Of a stretch of 64,000 bases of DNA, positions 19,841 through 28,258 are shown piece by piece; position 1 is the first letter of the stretch; each line of letters begins with the position of its first letter. The position numbers and the translations under genes are program-made. The stretch covers positions 186,001-250,000 of the forward strand of contig NZ_JAHKQB010000014.1 of NCBI RefSeq assembly GCF_018860625.1, written 5' to 3'. The notes under the pieces were generated by a model. The model saw only the letters and a program-made list of their open reading frames with translations. It had not been told where the DNA came from and did no database searches. Source of the DNA: Paracoccus sp. C2R09 (GTDB lineage Bacteria > Pseudomonadota > Alphaproteobacteria > Rhodobacterales > Rhodobacteraceae).

Positions 19841-20362
19841 ATGAGCCTGAAACCGATCCTGATCCATCCCGATCCCCGCCTGAAGAAGGTGGCCGACCCC
19901 ATCGCGCGCATCACCCCCGAGGTCGAGACGCTGGCCGCCGACATGCTTGCGACCATGTACGATGCACCGGGCATCGGACTGGCGGGTCCGCAGATCGGCG
20001 TGAACAGCCGGATCTTCGTGATGGACGCCACCCGCGACCCCGAGGCCGAGCCCGCGCCCATGGTCCTGATCAACCCCGAGATCAGCTGGTCCTCCGAGGC
20101 GCAGAATTCCTACGAGGAGGGCTGCCTGTCGATCCCCGACCAATATGCCAGCGTCACCCGCCCGTCCGAGGTGCGCCTGACATGGCTGGGATTGGACGGC
20201 GCGACCCATGAACGCGAATTCGACGGGCTGTGGGCGACCTGCGCCCAGCACGAGCTGGACCACCTGAACGGCGTGCTGTTCATCGACCACCTGTCCGCGA
20301 TGAAGCGGCAGATGATCACCCGCAAGATGGTCAAGCTGAAACGAGAGCAGGCCCGTGGCTGA
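19841..20362 (+). CDS. def: peptide deformylase
   Basis: This enzyme removes the formyl group from new N-terminal methionines. It is 173 residues and retains all three active motifs: GIGLAGPQ (44-51, with Gly in place of the usual second Ala), EGCLS with metal ligand Cys95, and HELDH with His137, catalytic Glu138 and His141. The ATG at 19841 follows a purine-rich CGCGGGA. It is the first of three tandem deformylase-type genes that precede fmt, and the next gene starts inside its last codons. Confidence 0.96.
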   Translation: MSLKPILIHPDPRLKKVADPIARITPEVETLAADMLATMYDAPGIGLAGPQIGVNSRIFVMDATRDPEAEPAPMVLINPEISWSSEAQNSYEEGCLSIPDQYASVTRPSEVRLTWLGLDGATHEREFDGLWATCAQHELDHLNGVLFIDHLSAMKRQMITRKMVKLKREQARG

Positions 20363-20864
20363 CGAGGCGGCCGGTCGGGACGGGGCGACCCGTCCGACCC
20401 TGCCGGGGCTTGCCCCGGGCCGACCGCGCGCGATCCTTCTGGCGCCCGATGCGCGCCTTCTGCAGCGATGCGAACCCGCGGGCGTGCTGAACGCCCCCGC
20501 CATCCGCGAAATCGTGGCCGATCTGCTGGCCAGCCTGCCCCCGCGGCAGGGGCCGGGGATCGCCGCCCCCCAGATCGGGCGGATGTACCGGATCTTCGTG
20601 ATGGCCCCCCACCTTGCGAAGGGCACCCCCGTGGTGTTCATCGACCCCGAGATCCTGTGGCGTTCGGACGAAACCGACACGCGGATCGAACATTGCCTGT
20701 CGCGGCCGGACAAGTCGTGTCACGTGACGCGACCCGTCTCGATCCGCCTGGGGTGGTACGACCTCTATGGCCGGTATCATGCCGAACTGCTGGAAGGCCC
20801 GCGCGCCCGTGCCGCCCAGCATCTGGCCGACCATCTGGACGGCCGCCTCATATCGGAGACCTGA
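20355..20864 (+). CDS. deformylase-like protein without the catalytic glutamate
   Basis: This 169-residue deformylase paralogue starts at a GTG overlapping the end of def. Motif 1 is kept (GIAAPQIG, about 68-75) and the metal ligands are kept (Cys114 in EHCLS, His156 and His160). The catalytic Glu of HExxDH is Leu157 (HLADH), and the Gly of EGCLS is His. It could bind metal and a formyl-methionyl peptide but should not hydrolyse it by the standard mechanism. It has an N-terminal extension of about 25 residues. A non-enzymatic or altered role is inferred. Confidence 0.88.
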   Translation: MADEAAGRDGATRPTLPGLAPGRPRAILLAPDARLLQRCEPAGVLNAPAIREIVADLLASLPPRQGPGIAAPQIGRMYRIFVMAPHLAKGTPVVFIDPEILWRSDETDTRIEHCLSRPDKSCHVTRPVSIRLGWYDLYGRYHAELLEGPRARAAQHLADHLDGRLISET

Positions 20865-21365
20865 ATGCCCGTTCGCCCCTTCATCCCCTATGCCGATCCG
20901 CGCCTGCACCGCCCCGCCGACCCGGTCCCCGCCGTGACCGAGACCGTGCGCATGGTCTGGGACGACATGATCGACACGATGGACGCGATGCCGGGCGTCG
21001 GCCTTGCGGCCCCGCAGATCGGCATCATGATGCGTCTGGCGGTGGTCGATGCCTCGGACAAGCGCGGCCAGGCCGTCCGCATGGCCAACCCCGAGATCCT
21101 GCACGAGAGCATCCAGCTGCGCGCCCATGACGAGGCCAGTCCGAACCTGCCCGGCGTCTTCGCCCGGATCGAGCGTCCGCGTGCCGTGACGGTGCGCTTC
21201 CTCAATGCCGACGGAGAGGTGGAGGAGCGCGATTTCGTCGGTCTCTGGGCCACCAGCGTGCAGCATCAGATCGACCATCTGGACGGCAAGCTCTATGTCG
21301 ACCGCCTGTCGCCGCTGCGGCGCAAGATGCTGGTGCAGAAATCCGGCAAGCTGTCGCGCCGCTGA
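20865..21365 (+). CDS. second degenerate deformylase-like protein
   Basis: This 166-residue paralogue starts one base after the previous stop. Motif 1 is intact (GVGLAAPQ, 44-51). EGCLS has become EASPN, so the metal ligand Cys is Ser92, and the catalytic Glu of HExxDH is Gln135 (HQIDH). With two of the four key positions lost, it is unlikely to be a metallo-deformylase. The frame is open, codon use is normal, and the fold-forming residues remain, so it looks like a maintained protein rather than a decaying pseudogene. Confidence 0.88.
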   Translation: MPVRPFIPYADPRLHRPADPVPAVTETVRMVWDDMIDTMDAMPGVGLAAPQIGIMMRLAVVDASDKRGQAVRMANPEILHESIQLRAHDEASPNLPGVFARIERPRAVTVRFLNADGEVEERDFVGLWATSVQHQIDHLDGKLYVDRLSPLRRKMLVQKSGKLSRR

Positions 21366-21392
21366 ACCGCAACCGCCAGAAGGGGAACCGCC

Positions 21393-22286
21393 ATGCGCGT
21401 GATCTTCATGGGAACGCCCGATTTCTCGGTGCCCGCATTGCGGGCCATCGCCGCCGAACACGAGGTGGTGGCCGTCTATACCCAGCCACCGCGCGCCGCG
21501 GGGCGCGGGCAGAAGGCGCGGCCGTCCGCCGTTCATCGCGCGGCCGAGGATCTGGGCCTGCCCGTCCGCCACCCCGCGACGCTGCGCGATCCTGCCGACC
21601 GGCAAGCCTTCGCGGATCTGGATGCGGATATCGCCGTGGTCGTGGCCTATGGCCTGATCCTGCCGCAGCCGGTTCTGGATGCGCCGCGCCTGGGCTGCGT
21701 GAACATCCACGCCTCGATCCTGCCGCGCTGGCGGGGGGCCGCGCCCATCCACCGCGCCGTCATGGCGGGGGACGCGGAAACAGGCGTGGCTATCATGCAG
21801 ATGGAGGCGGGCCTGGATACCGGACCGGTCCTGTCGCTGGCGCGCACCCCCATCGACCCGTCCGAGACGACCGCCGACCTGCATGACCGGTTGTCGCGGA
21901 TGGGGGCGGACCTGATCGTGCGGACGCTGGCCGAACTGCCCAAGGGTGCGGAACCGCAGCCGCGGGATGGCGTGACCTATGCCGCCAAGATCGACAAGGC
22001 CGAGGCTCGCATCGACTGGTCCCGCCCCGCATCCGAAGTGGATCGCCAGATCCGCGGGCTGTCGCCCTTTCCGGGGGCGTGGTGCATGATGGGCGATGAA
22101 CGGATCAAGCTGCTGCGCTCATCCATTGCGGAAGGGCAGGGCGAACCGGGGCAGGTGCTGCGGGGCATGATCATTGCCTGTGGCGAAGGGGCCGTGCAGG
22201 TTCACCAGGTGCAGCCTGCGGGCAAGCGGCCCATGGGGGCCGATGACTTCCTGCGTGGCTGGACAATGCCGACCCATCTGGGCTGA
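21393..22286 (+). CDS. fmt: methionyl-tRNA formyltransferase
   Basis: This enzyme formylates initiator methionyl-tRNA using 10-formyltetrahydrofolate, which supplies the substrate group later removed by Def. It is 297 residues, slightly short but complete. The start reads [14 protein letters not shown]. The catalytic region [14 protein letters not shown] and the downstream [11 protein letters not shown] are visible. It closes the def - def-like - def-like - fmt operon, with 27 bases after the third gene and a purine-rich AGAAGGGGA ribosome site. Confidence 0.96.
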   Translation: MRVIFMGTPDFSVPALRAIAAEHEVVAVYTQPPRAAGRGQKARPSAVHRAAEDLGLPVRHPATLRDPADRQAFADLDADIAVVVAYGLILPQPVLDAPRLGCVNIHASILPRWRGAAPIHRAVMAGDAETGVAIMQMEAGLDTGPVLSLARTPIDPSETTADLHDRLSRMGADLIVRTLAELPKGAEPQPRDGVTYAAKIDKAEARIDWSRPASEVDRQIRGLSPFPGAWCMMGDERIKLLRSSIAEGQGEPGQVLRGMIIACGEGAVQVHQVQPAGKRPMGADDFLRGWTMPTHLG

Positions 22287-22321
22287 GGGGCCGGCGCAGC
22301 CCGGCCTTCGGACCGGATCGC

Positions 22322-22340
22322 GGCGGGGCCTGTCCCCGCC
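22322..22340 (+). terminator. possible terminator after fmt
   Basis: A 7-bp stem GGCGGGG/CCCCGCC with a 5-base loop lies 35 bases after the fmt stop. There is no U-tract, so this is a weak candidate. Confidence 0.35.
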
Positions 22341-22356
22341 CGACCGGGCCGAAATC

Positions 22357-22385
22357 GTCGCGGGACGCAAACGGCGCCCCGCGAC
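22357..22385 (-). terminator. possible terminator after secA
   Basis: An 8-bp stem GTCGCGGG/CCCGCGAC with a 13-base loop lies 8 bases beyond the secA stop. On the minus strand it is followed by ATTTCGG, which is only weakly T-rich. Confidence 0.45.
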
Positions 22386-22393
22386 ATGCACGA

Positions 22394-25099
22394 TCAGATC
22401 GCGCCGTGGCAGTGCTTGAACTTCTGACCCGACCCGCAGGGGCACAGGTCGTTCCGCGACGGGTTCCCCCAGGTCGAGGGATCGTTCTCGTTGAAGCCCG
22501 GCAGGCGCGCGGGGTTCTCCTCGGCGGTCTCGTCGCTCTCGCCCGGATGTTCGGCGGTCAGGTCGGCCTGGGCCGCTTCGCGCTGATCGGCCATCTGGCG
22601 CATCATCTCCTCGCGCTCGGTCTCGGTCAGCGGTCGGATCTGCGCCAGCCGCTGCGTCACGTCGAAGCGCAGCCCGTCCAGCAGCGCCTCGAACAGCTGG
22701 AAGGCCTCGGTCTTGTATTCCGACAACGGATCGCGCTGCGCATAGCCGCGGAAGCCGACCACCGAGCGCAGATGGTCCAGCGTCAGCAGGTGGTCGCGCC
22801 ATTTCTGGTCGATCTGCTGCAAGAGGACCTGCTTCTCGATCATCGCCATGTTCTCGGGGCCGAACCCTTGAGTCTTCTCGGCCATGTAGGTGTCGGTCGC
22901 ATCCACGATGCGCTCTCGCATGGCTTCCTGGTCCACGCCTTCCTCGGCGGCCCATTCGGCCACGGGCAGGTTCATGTTCAGCCGCTCGCGGATGGCGCTC
23001 GACAGACCCTCGATATCCCACTGATCGGCATAGCTGCGCGCGGGCATGAAATCCTCGACCAGGTCGTCGATGACCTGATGGCGCATGTCGGCGGTGATCT
23101 CGCCCACTTCCTCGCTGTCCATGATCTCGCGGCGCTGGCTGAAGATCGCCTTGCGCTGGTCGTTCATGACGTCGTCGAATTTCAGCAGCTGCTTGCGGAT
23201 GTCGAAGTTGCGCCCCTCGACCTTGGCCTGCGCGCGTTCCAGCGACTTGTTCACCCAAGGATGCACGATCGCCTCGCCTTCCTTCATCCCGAGCGAGGAG
23301 AGAACCTTGTCCAGTCGCTCGGACCCGAAGATCCGCATCAGGTCGTCGTCCAGCGACAGGAAGAACAGCGAACGGCCCGGGTCGCCCTGACGGCCCGAAC
23401 GGCCGCGCAGCTGGTTGTCGATCCGGCGGCTCTCGTGGCGCTCGGTGCCCAGGACGAACAGGCCGCCCGCATCCAGCACCTTCTGCTTCTCGCCCGCGTG
23501 CTGGGCCTCGATCCGGGCGCGCAGCTCGTCGGGATTGGCGTCCGGATCGGCGTTCAGCGCCTCCATGACCTTCATCTCGACATTGCCGCCCAGCTGGATG
23601 TCGGTGCCGCGACCGGCCATGTTGGTGGCGATGGTGACCGCCCCCATCTTGCCGGCATCGGCGACGATCTGGGCCTCGGCCTCGTGCTGGCGGGCGTTCA
23701 GGACGTTGTGGGGGACGCCGTCGCGGGTCAGCAGCTGGGACAGCATCTCGGATTTCTCGATGCTGGTGGTGCCCACCAGGGTCGGCTGACCCTTGGCATG
23801 GGCCTCCTTGATCGCCTCGATCACGGCGGCGTATTTTTCCTGCGCGGTGCGATAGACGCGGTCGTGTTCGTCCTGGCGTGCGATGCCGCGATTGGTCGGA
23901 ACCTCGACCACGCCCAGCTTGTAGATCTCGGCGAATTCCTCGGCCTCGGTCGATGCCGTGCCGGTCATGCCGCCCAGCTTCTCGTAGAGGCGGAAGTAGT
24001 TCTGGAAGGTCACGCTCGCCAGCGTGACGTTCTCGGGCTGGATCTCGACGCCTTCCTTGGCCTCGATCGCCTGGTGCAGACCGTCCGACAGGCGGCGGCC
24101 CTTCATCATGCGACCGGTGAATTCGTCGATCAGCGCGACCTCGCCGTCGCGGATCATGTAGTGCTGATCCTTCATGAACAGCTTGTGCGCGCGCAGCGCC
24201 TGGCTGGCGTGATGCACGATGGTGGTCGATTCGGGATCATACAGCGTCTGGCCTTCCGGCAGGACGCCATCGGCCTGCAGGCGCTGTTCGAGGAATTCGT
24301 TGCCTTCCTCGGTGAAGGTCGCGTTGCGGGCCTTCTCGTCCAGCTTGTAATGCTCGTCGGTCAGCAGCGGGATGTACTGGTCAAGCACGCGGTACAGTTC
24401 CGACCGGTCCTGCGACGGGCCGCTGATGATCAGCGGCGTGCGGGCCTCGTCGATCAGGATGCTGTCGACCTCGTCCACGATGGCGTAATTGTGGCCGCGC
24501 TGGACCATCTCGGCCACGCTGCCCTTCATGTTGTCGCGAAGATAGTCGAAGCCCAGCTCGTTGTTGGTGGCATAGGTCACGTCCGCGGCATAGGCCTGCC
24601 GCTTCTCGTCCTCGGGCTGGAAGGGGACGACGACGCCGCAGGTCAGGCCCAGCTGGGCATAGACCTTGGACATCCATTCCGCATCGCGCTTGGCCAGGTA
24701 ATCGTTGACGGTGACGACATGGACGCCCTTGCCCGACAGCGCGTTCAGATAGGCCGGGAAGGTCGCGACCAGGGTCTTGCCCTCGCCGGTCTTCATCTCC
24801 GAGATGTTGCCCTCGTGCATGAAGATGCCGCCCATCAGCTGCACGTCGAAGGCGCGAAGCCCCAGGGCGCGGCGGGCGCCCTCGCGGCAGTTCGCGAAGG
24901 CTTCGGGCAGGATCGCGTCCAGGCTTTCGCCCGCGGCGACGCGGTCCTGGAACTCGCGGGTCTTCGCGATCAGCCCCTCGTCGGACAATGCGGTGAACTC
25001 GTCCTCCAGCGCGTTGATGCGGGCGACCAGCGGACGGGTCGATTTCACCTTGCGGTCGTTCGGCGTACCGAAGACCTTCTTCGCCAGAGTTCCGAGCAT
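22394..25099 (-). CDS. secA: preprotein translocase ATPase SecA
   Basis: This motor protein drives Sec-dependent export. It is 901 residues, a normal length for alphaproteobacteria. The start [17 protein letters not shown] has a good ribosome site (GAAGGTAAC). Visible hallmarks are [11 protein letters not shown], the DEAD-box segment [26 protein letters not shown] and the C-terminal zinc site [14 protein letters not shown], which binds SecB or lipid. Longer in-frame starts up to 25597 run into the divergent parvulin gene and are rejected. Both products serve protein export, but they do not share a transcript. Confidence 0.98.
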   Translation of the reverse strand: MLGTLAKKVFGTPNDRKVKSTRPLVARINALEDEFTALSDEGLIAKTREFQDRVAAGESLDAILPEAFANCREGARRALGLRAFDVQLMGGIFMHEGNISEMKTGEGKTLVATFPAYLNALSGKGVHVVTVNDYLAKRDAEWMSKVYAQLGLTCGVVVPFQPEDEKRQAYAADVTYATNNELGFDYLRDNMKGSVAEMVQRGHNYAIVDEVDSILIDEARTPLIISGPSQDRSELYRVLDQYIPLLTDEHYKLDEKARNATFTEEGNEFLEQRLQADGVLPEGQTLYDPESTTIVHHASQALRAHKLFMKDQHYMIRDGEVALIDEFTGRMMKGRRLSDGLHQAIEAKEGVEIQPENVTLASVTFQNYFRLYEKLGGMTGTASTEAEEFAEIYKLGVVEVPTNRGIARQDEHDRVYRTAQEKYAAVIEAIKEAHAKGQPTLVGTTSIEKSEMLSQLLTRDGVPHNVLNARQHEAEAQIVADAGKMGAVTIATNMAGRGTDIQLGGNVEMKVMEALNADPDANPDELRARIEAQHAGEKQKVLDAGGLFVLGTERHESRRIDNQLRGRSGRQGDPGRSLFFLSLDDDLMRIFGSERLDKVLSSLGMKEGEAIVHPWVNKSLERAQAKVEGRNFDIRKQLLKFDDVMNDQRKAIFSQRREIMDSEEVGEITADMRHQVIDDLVEDFMPARSYADQWDIEGLSSAIRERLNMNLPVAEWAAEEGVDQEAMRERIVDATDTYMAEKTQGFGPENMAMIEKQVLLQQIDQKWRDHLLTLDHLRSVVGFRGYAQRDPLSEYKTEAFQLFEALLDGLRFDVTQRLAQIRPLTETEREEMMRQMADQREAAQADLTAEHPGESDETAEENPARLPGFNENDPSTWGNPSRNDLCPCGSGQKFKHCHGAI

Positions 25100-25259
25100 G
25101 TTACCTTCACAATCACATAGTTGGGAAAGGTGCGTCAGCAGCGGGCCACTTGCCCGCACCGGCCGCATTGCCGTATCAGGGCCCTGAACGAACGCGGCGG
25201 CGGCGCCTTCCACGGAGTTGCTTCGGGATGTAGGCCCGCCCTGCCTGACTGTCAATGTT

Positions 25260-25289
25260 GGCGCCAATGCCCGTGACGGGCGCGGCGCC
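25260..25289. repeat. nested inverted repeat before the parvulin gene
   Basis: GGCGCC at 25260-25265 and 25284-25289 flank a smaller hairpin, GCCCG/CGGGC (25269-25281). The whole can fold as one stem with internal mismatches. It lies 22 bases before the parvulin start and could form in its leader, or serve as an operator in the 211-base secA-parvulin divergent region. Confidence 0.45.
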
Positions 25290-25310
25290 GTGATCTGGAA
25301 GGATTTCCCG

Positions 25311-26144
25311 ATGTTTCGACCCGTTTTGAAGGCCGCGATCGTTGCGGTGCCGCTGATGGCTGCCGCCGCGCAGGCGCAGGATGCCGATACCGTGGTCGCG
25401 ACGGTGGACGGCCAGGACATCACCCTGGGCCAGATGATCGTGATGCGCCAATCGGTGCAGGACCCGGCCATGGCCGGCATGCCCGCCGAGGCGCTGTGGG
25501 ACACGCTGCTGGACCAGCTGGTGCGCCAGGCCGCCGTCGCGCATGCCGCCGAGGATACGCCCATGCTGCGCGCCCAGCAGGAGCTGCAGGCCCGCAATAC
25601 CGCCGCTACCGCCTTCGTGGGCCAGATGGCCGAGGCCGAACCCTCGGACGAGGAACTGCAGGCCGCCTATGACAAGCTGTTCGCCGATGCGGAAGCGGTG
25701 CAGGAATACAACGCCGCCCATATCCTGGTCGAGACCGAGGAAGAGGCGAAGGACCTGAAGGCCCAGCTGGACGACGGCGCCGATTTCGGGGATCTGGCCG
25801 AACAGCATTCGACCGGCCCCTCGGGTCCGAATCGCGGCGATCTGGGCTGGTTCGCCGCCGATCAGATGGTCGCCCCCTTCGCCGAGGCCGTGGCCGCGAT
25901 GGAACCCGGCGCGATCTCGGACCCTGTGCAGACCGATTTCGGCTGGCACGTGATCAAGCTGAACGAGACCCGGATGCAGGAGGCCCCCTCGCTGGACGAG
26001 GTCCGCGCGGAACTGGCGCAGATGGTCCGCCGCGAGAAGGTCGAGACCGAGATCGAGCGCATCGCGGGCGAGGCCGAGGTGACCCGCACCGAGGATCTGG
26101 ACCCCGCGCTGCTGCAGGACGACAGCCTGCTGGAGAGCGAATGA
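25311..26144 (+). CDS. periplasmic parvulin-type peptidyl-prolyl isomerase
   Basis: This 277-residue PpiC/SurA-type isomerase has a signal peptide ([17 protein letters not shown], cut near residue 24), a helical N-terminal chaperone-like region and one rotamase domain at about residues 140-230 ([34 protein letters not shown]). It should help fold exported proteins in the periplasm. The start at 25311 has GGAAGGA upstream. Its stop overlaps argJ (ATGA), so an export factor, arginine synthesis and mutT share an operon. Confidence 0.93.
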   Translation: MFRPVLKAAIVAVPLMAAAAQAQDADTVVATVDGQDITLGQMIVMRQSVQDPAMAGMPAEALWDTLLDQLVRQAAVAHAAEDTPMLRAQQELQARNTAATAFVGQMAEAEPSDEELQAAYDKLFADAEAVQEYNAAHILVETEEEAKDLKAQLDDGADFGDLAEQHSTGPSGPNRGDLGWFAADQMVAPFAEAVAAMEPGAISDPVQTDFGWHVIKLNETRMQEAPSLDEVRAELAQMVRREKVETEIERIAGEAEVTRTEDLDPALLQDDSLLESE

Positions 26145-27397
26145 TGGGCAAGGCCGGGCTTCCCGTCTCGCCCCTTGCGCCCGCATCCTTCCCCGATCTT
26201 CCGGTGATCGAGGGCGTGGAATTCGCCAGCGCCGCCGCGGGCGTGAAATACCAGGGCCGCACCGATGTCACGCTGATCCGCGTGGCACCGGGCAGCACGG
26301 TCGCGGGGGCGTTCACGCGTTCGTCCACCCGCGCGGCCTGCGTGCTGGACAACCAGGCCAAGCTGGCACAGGGGGGCGATGCCCCCGACGGTGCCGCGAT
26401 CATCATCAATTCCGGCAATGCCAACGCCTTCACCGGCGCGCGCGGACAGGAATCGGTCGATGCGGTGACGGGTGCGGTCGCAACGGCGCTGTCGCTGCCC
26501 GCCTCGCGGGTCTTCTCGTCCTCGACGGGGGTGATCGGCGAACCGCTGCCCCATGACCGCATCGTCGCGGCGATAGATGGCCTGGCAGGCAGCCTGAAGG
26601 CCGACGGCGCGCCCGAGGCCGCGCGCGCGATCATGACGACAGACACCTTCCCCAAGGGCGCATCCGCCACCGTGGCGGGCGAGGGCGGAGAGATCCGTAT
26701 CTCGGGCATCGCCAAGGGGTCGGGGATGATCGCGCCGGACATGGCCACGATGCTGGTCTATGTCTTCACCGATGCGGCCATTTCGGCAGACCTGCTGCAG
26801 CAGGCGCTGAGCGGCGGGCTGAACGGCAGCTTCAACGCGATCACCGTGGACAGCGACACCTCGACCTCGGATGCGCTGATCCTGGCGGCGACGGGGCGGT
26901 CGAAGGCCGCGCCGATCACCTCGCTTGCCGAGGGTCCCGGTGCCGCATTCGTGACCGCGCTGCACGGCGTCATGCGTGAACTGGCGCATCTGGTCGTGCG
27001 CGACGGCGAAGGCGCCACCAAGTTCGTCGAGATCGCCGTGACCGGTGCCGCCGACGATGCCGATGCGCGGCTGGTCGCCATGTCGATCGCCAATTCGCCG
27101 CTGGTCAAGACCGCCATCGCCGGCGAGGACGCGAACTGGGGCCGCATCGTCGCCGCCGTGGGCAAGTCGGGGGCGAATGCCGATCGCGACCGCCTGTCCA
27201 TCGCCTTCGGCGACATGGTCGTGGCCCGCGACGGCTGGCGCGATCCCGATTACGACGAGGCCGAGGCCAGCGCCTACATGAAGAACCAGGACCTGCGCAT
27301 CGCGGTGGATCTGGGGCTGGGGCAGGGCGCGCAGACCGTGTGGACCTGCGATCTGACCCACGGCTATATCGACATCAACGCGGATTACCGGTCGTGA
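26141..27397 (+). CDS. argJ: bifunctional glutamate N-acetyltransferase/ornithine acetyltransferase
   Basis: This enzyme recycles the acetyl group between N-acetylornithine and glutamate in arginine synthesis. It is 418 residues. The precursor self-cleaves between Ala and Thr in the motif ATMLVYVFTDA; Thr203 becomes the nucleophile of the beta chain. The upstream ATG at 26141 overlaps the parvulin stop; a second ATG at 26144 is equally possible. Its end overlaps mutT by four bases (GTGA). Whether it also uses acetyl-CoA cannot be told from sequence. Confidence 0.96.
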   Translation: MMGKAGLPVSPLAPASFPDLPVIEGVEFASAAAGVKYQGRTDVTLIRVAPGSTVAGAFTRSSTRAACVLDNQAKLAQGGDAPDGAAIIINSGNANAFTGARGQESVDAVTGAVATALSLPASRVFSSSTGVIGEPLPHDRIVAAIDGLAGSLKADGAPEAARAIMTTDTFPKGASATVAGEGGEIRISGIAKGSGMIAPDMATMLVYVFTDAAISADLLQQALSGGLNGSFNAITVDSDTSTSDALILAATGRSKAAPITSLAEGPGAAFVTALHGVMRELAHLVVRDGEGATKFVEIAVTGAADDADARLVAMSIANSPLVKTAIAGEDANWGRIVAAVGKSGANADRDRLSIAFGDMVVARDGWRDPDYDEAEASAYMKNQDLRIAVDLGLGQGAQTVWTCDLTHGYIDINADYRS

Positions 27398-27792
27398 AGA
27401 CGGTCCTGGTATCCGCCGTCGCCCTGATCGACCCCGAGGGGCGCGTACTTCTGGCACAGCGCCCCGAGGGCAAGTCCATGGCGGGCCTGTGGGAGTTTCC
27501 GGGCGGCAAGGTCGAACCCGGCGAGACCCCCGAGGCCGCCCTCATCCGAGAGCTCTACGAGGAGCTGGGAATCGAGACCTGGCAGAGCTGCCTTGCGCCG
27601 CTGACCTTCGCCAGCCACAGCTATGCCGATTTCCATCTGCTGATGCCCGTATTTGCCTGTCGCAAGTGGCAGGGGATTCCCCAGCCGCGCGAAGGGCAGC
27701 GCCTTGCATGGTCATATGCCCGCGATTTGCGCAATTATGACATGCCTGCGGCGGACATTCCCCTGATCCCGGCCCTGCAAATGTGGCTTTGA
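27394..27792 (+). CDS. mutT: 8-oxo-dGTP diphosphatase MutT
   Basis: This 132-residue Nudix hydrolase probably cleans oxidised GTP and dGTP from the nucleotide pool. The Nudix box GGKVEPGETPEAALIREL continues to EELGI (about residues 38-60) with all metal-binding Glu residues. LWEFPGGK is typical of MutT. It starts at a GTG overlapping the argJ stop, and the earlier in-frame ATG lies inside argJ. It is the last gene of the parvulin-argJ-mutT operon. Confidence 0.93.
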   Translation: MKTVLVSAVALIDPEGRVLLAQRPEGKSMAGLWEFPGGKVEPGETPEAALIRELYEELGIETWQSCLAPLTFASHSYADFHLLMPVFACRKWQGIPQPREGQRLAWSYARDLRNYDMPAADIPLIPALQMWL

Positions 27793-27913
27793 CGTCGGGT
27801 TCTTTGCTTTTATCTTGCAAAACTGCCTATCGCGCGATTAGTTGAATGTGTTGTGTGCCCGTTTTTAACCATTTCATGACTACCTTTGGATATGATCACC
27901 AAGGAGGCTTGAC

Positions 27914-28042
27914 ATGATCCGCACCATTTCCGTCGGAAGCTACATTTCCGTCCAAGGCCTTTTCGAGGGCTCGACCACGGATGGCAACATCCTCGTCCGC
28001 GTCGGCAGCCGCACCTATGAAGGCAAGCCGGTCGGCAAGTAA
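27914..28042 (+). CDS. 42-residue conserved-looking small protein
   Basis: This small frame starts MIRTISVGSYISVQGLFEG and ends YEGKPVGK. It has a perfect AAGGAGG ribosome site seven bases before the ATG and a strong terminator 53 bases downstream, so it is probably an independent transcription unit. Composition suggests alternating beta strands (ISVQGLFEG, ILVRVGSRTYEG), with no signal, membrane helix or cysteine. I recall similar short proteins in Rhodobacteraceae, but I know no function. The leader is unusually AT-rich, with a possible TTGAAT/TTTAAC promoter near 27842-27869. Confidence 0.75.
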   Translation: MIRTISVGSYISVQGLFEGSTTDGNILVRVGSRTYEGKPVGK

Positions 28043-28094
28043 TTCCCGCGGCTCGGGCTTGGGAGGGACCGCGCCGCATCAGGGGAGGAGGAAG

Positions 28095-28124
28095 AAGGGG
28101 CAGCCGCAAGGCTGTCCCTTTTTT
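28095..28124 (+). terminator. rho-independent terminator after the 42-residue gene
   Basis: An 11-bp stem AAGGGGCAGCC/GGCTGTCCCTT (one G-U pair) with a GCAA tetraloop runs directly into TTTT and CATGG. Confidence 0.92.
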
Positions 28125-28201
28125 CATGGCCGAGGCCCGGACGGGTCGCATGCTGTCCCGGGTCCGGCCGGAGCCGAGGCGACAGCAACCGCCGCGCCCC
28201 G

Positions 28202-28234
28202 CCATGAAAAAGGGCGGCCCGAGGACCGCCCTTT
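28202..28234 (-). terminator. rho-independent terminator of infB
   Basis: A 9-bp stem AAAGGGCGG/CCGCCCTTT is followed on the minus strand by further T residues and CATGGC. It lies 25 bases after the infB stop. Confidence 0.9.
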
Positions 28235-28258
28235 CCGCATTTTTCGTCCTGTGAAGGA

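Noticed and set aside
20355..21365. def-like genes as pseudogenes
   Set aside because: Both frames are uninterrupted, start/stop spacing is operon-like and codon use matches the neighbours; only catalytic positions have changed.
22406..25120. 904-codon open frame antisense to secA
   Set aside because: It is fully opposite a conserved gene, has no family motifs and no ribosome site. The same applies to the long frames opposite infB (28415-30937) and nusA/rimP (31013-33931).
22394..25597. 1067-residue SecA with a long N-terminus
   Set aside because: The extra residues overlap the divergent parvulin gene; the conserved SecA N-terminus and its ribosome site are at 25099.
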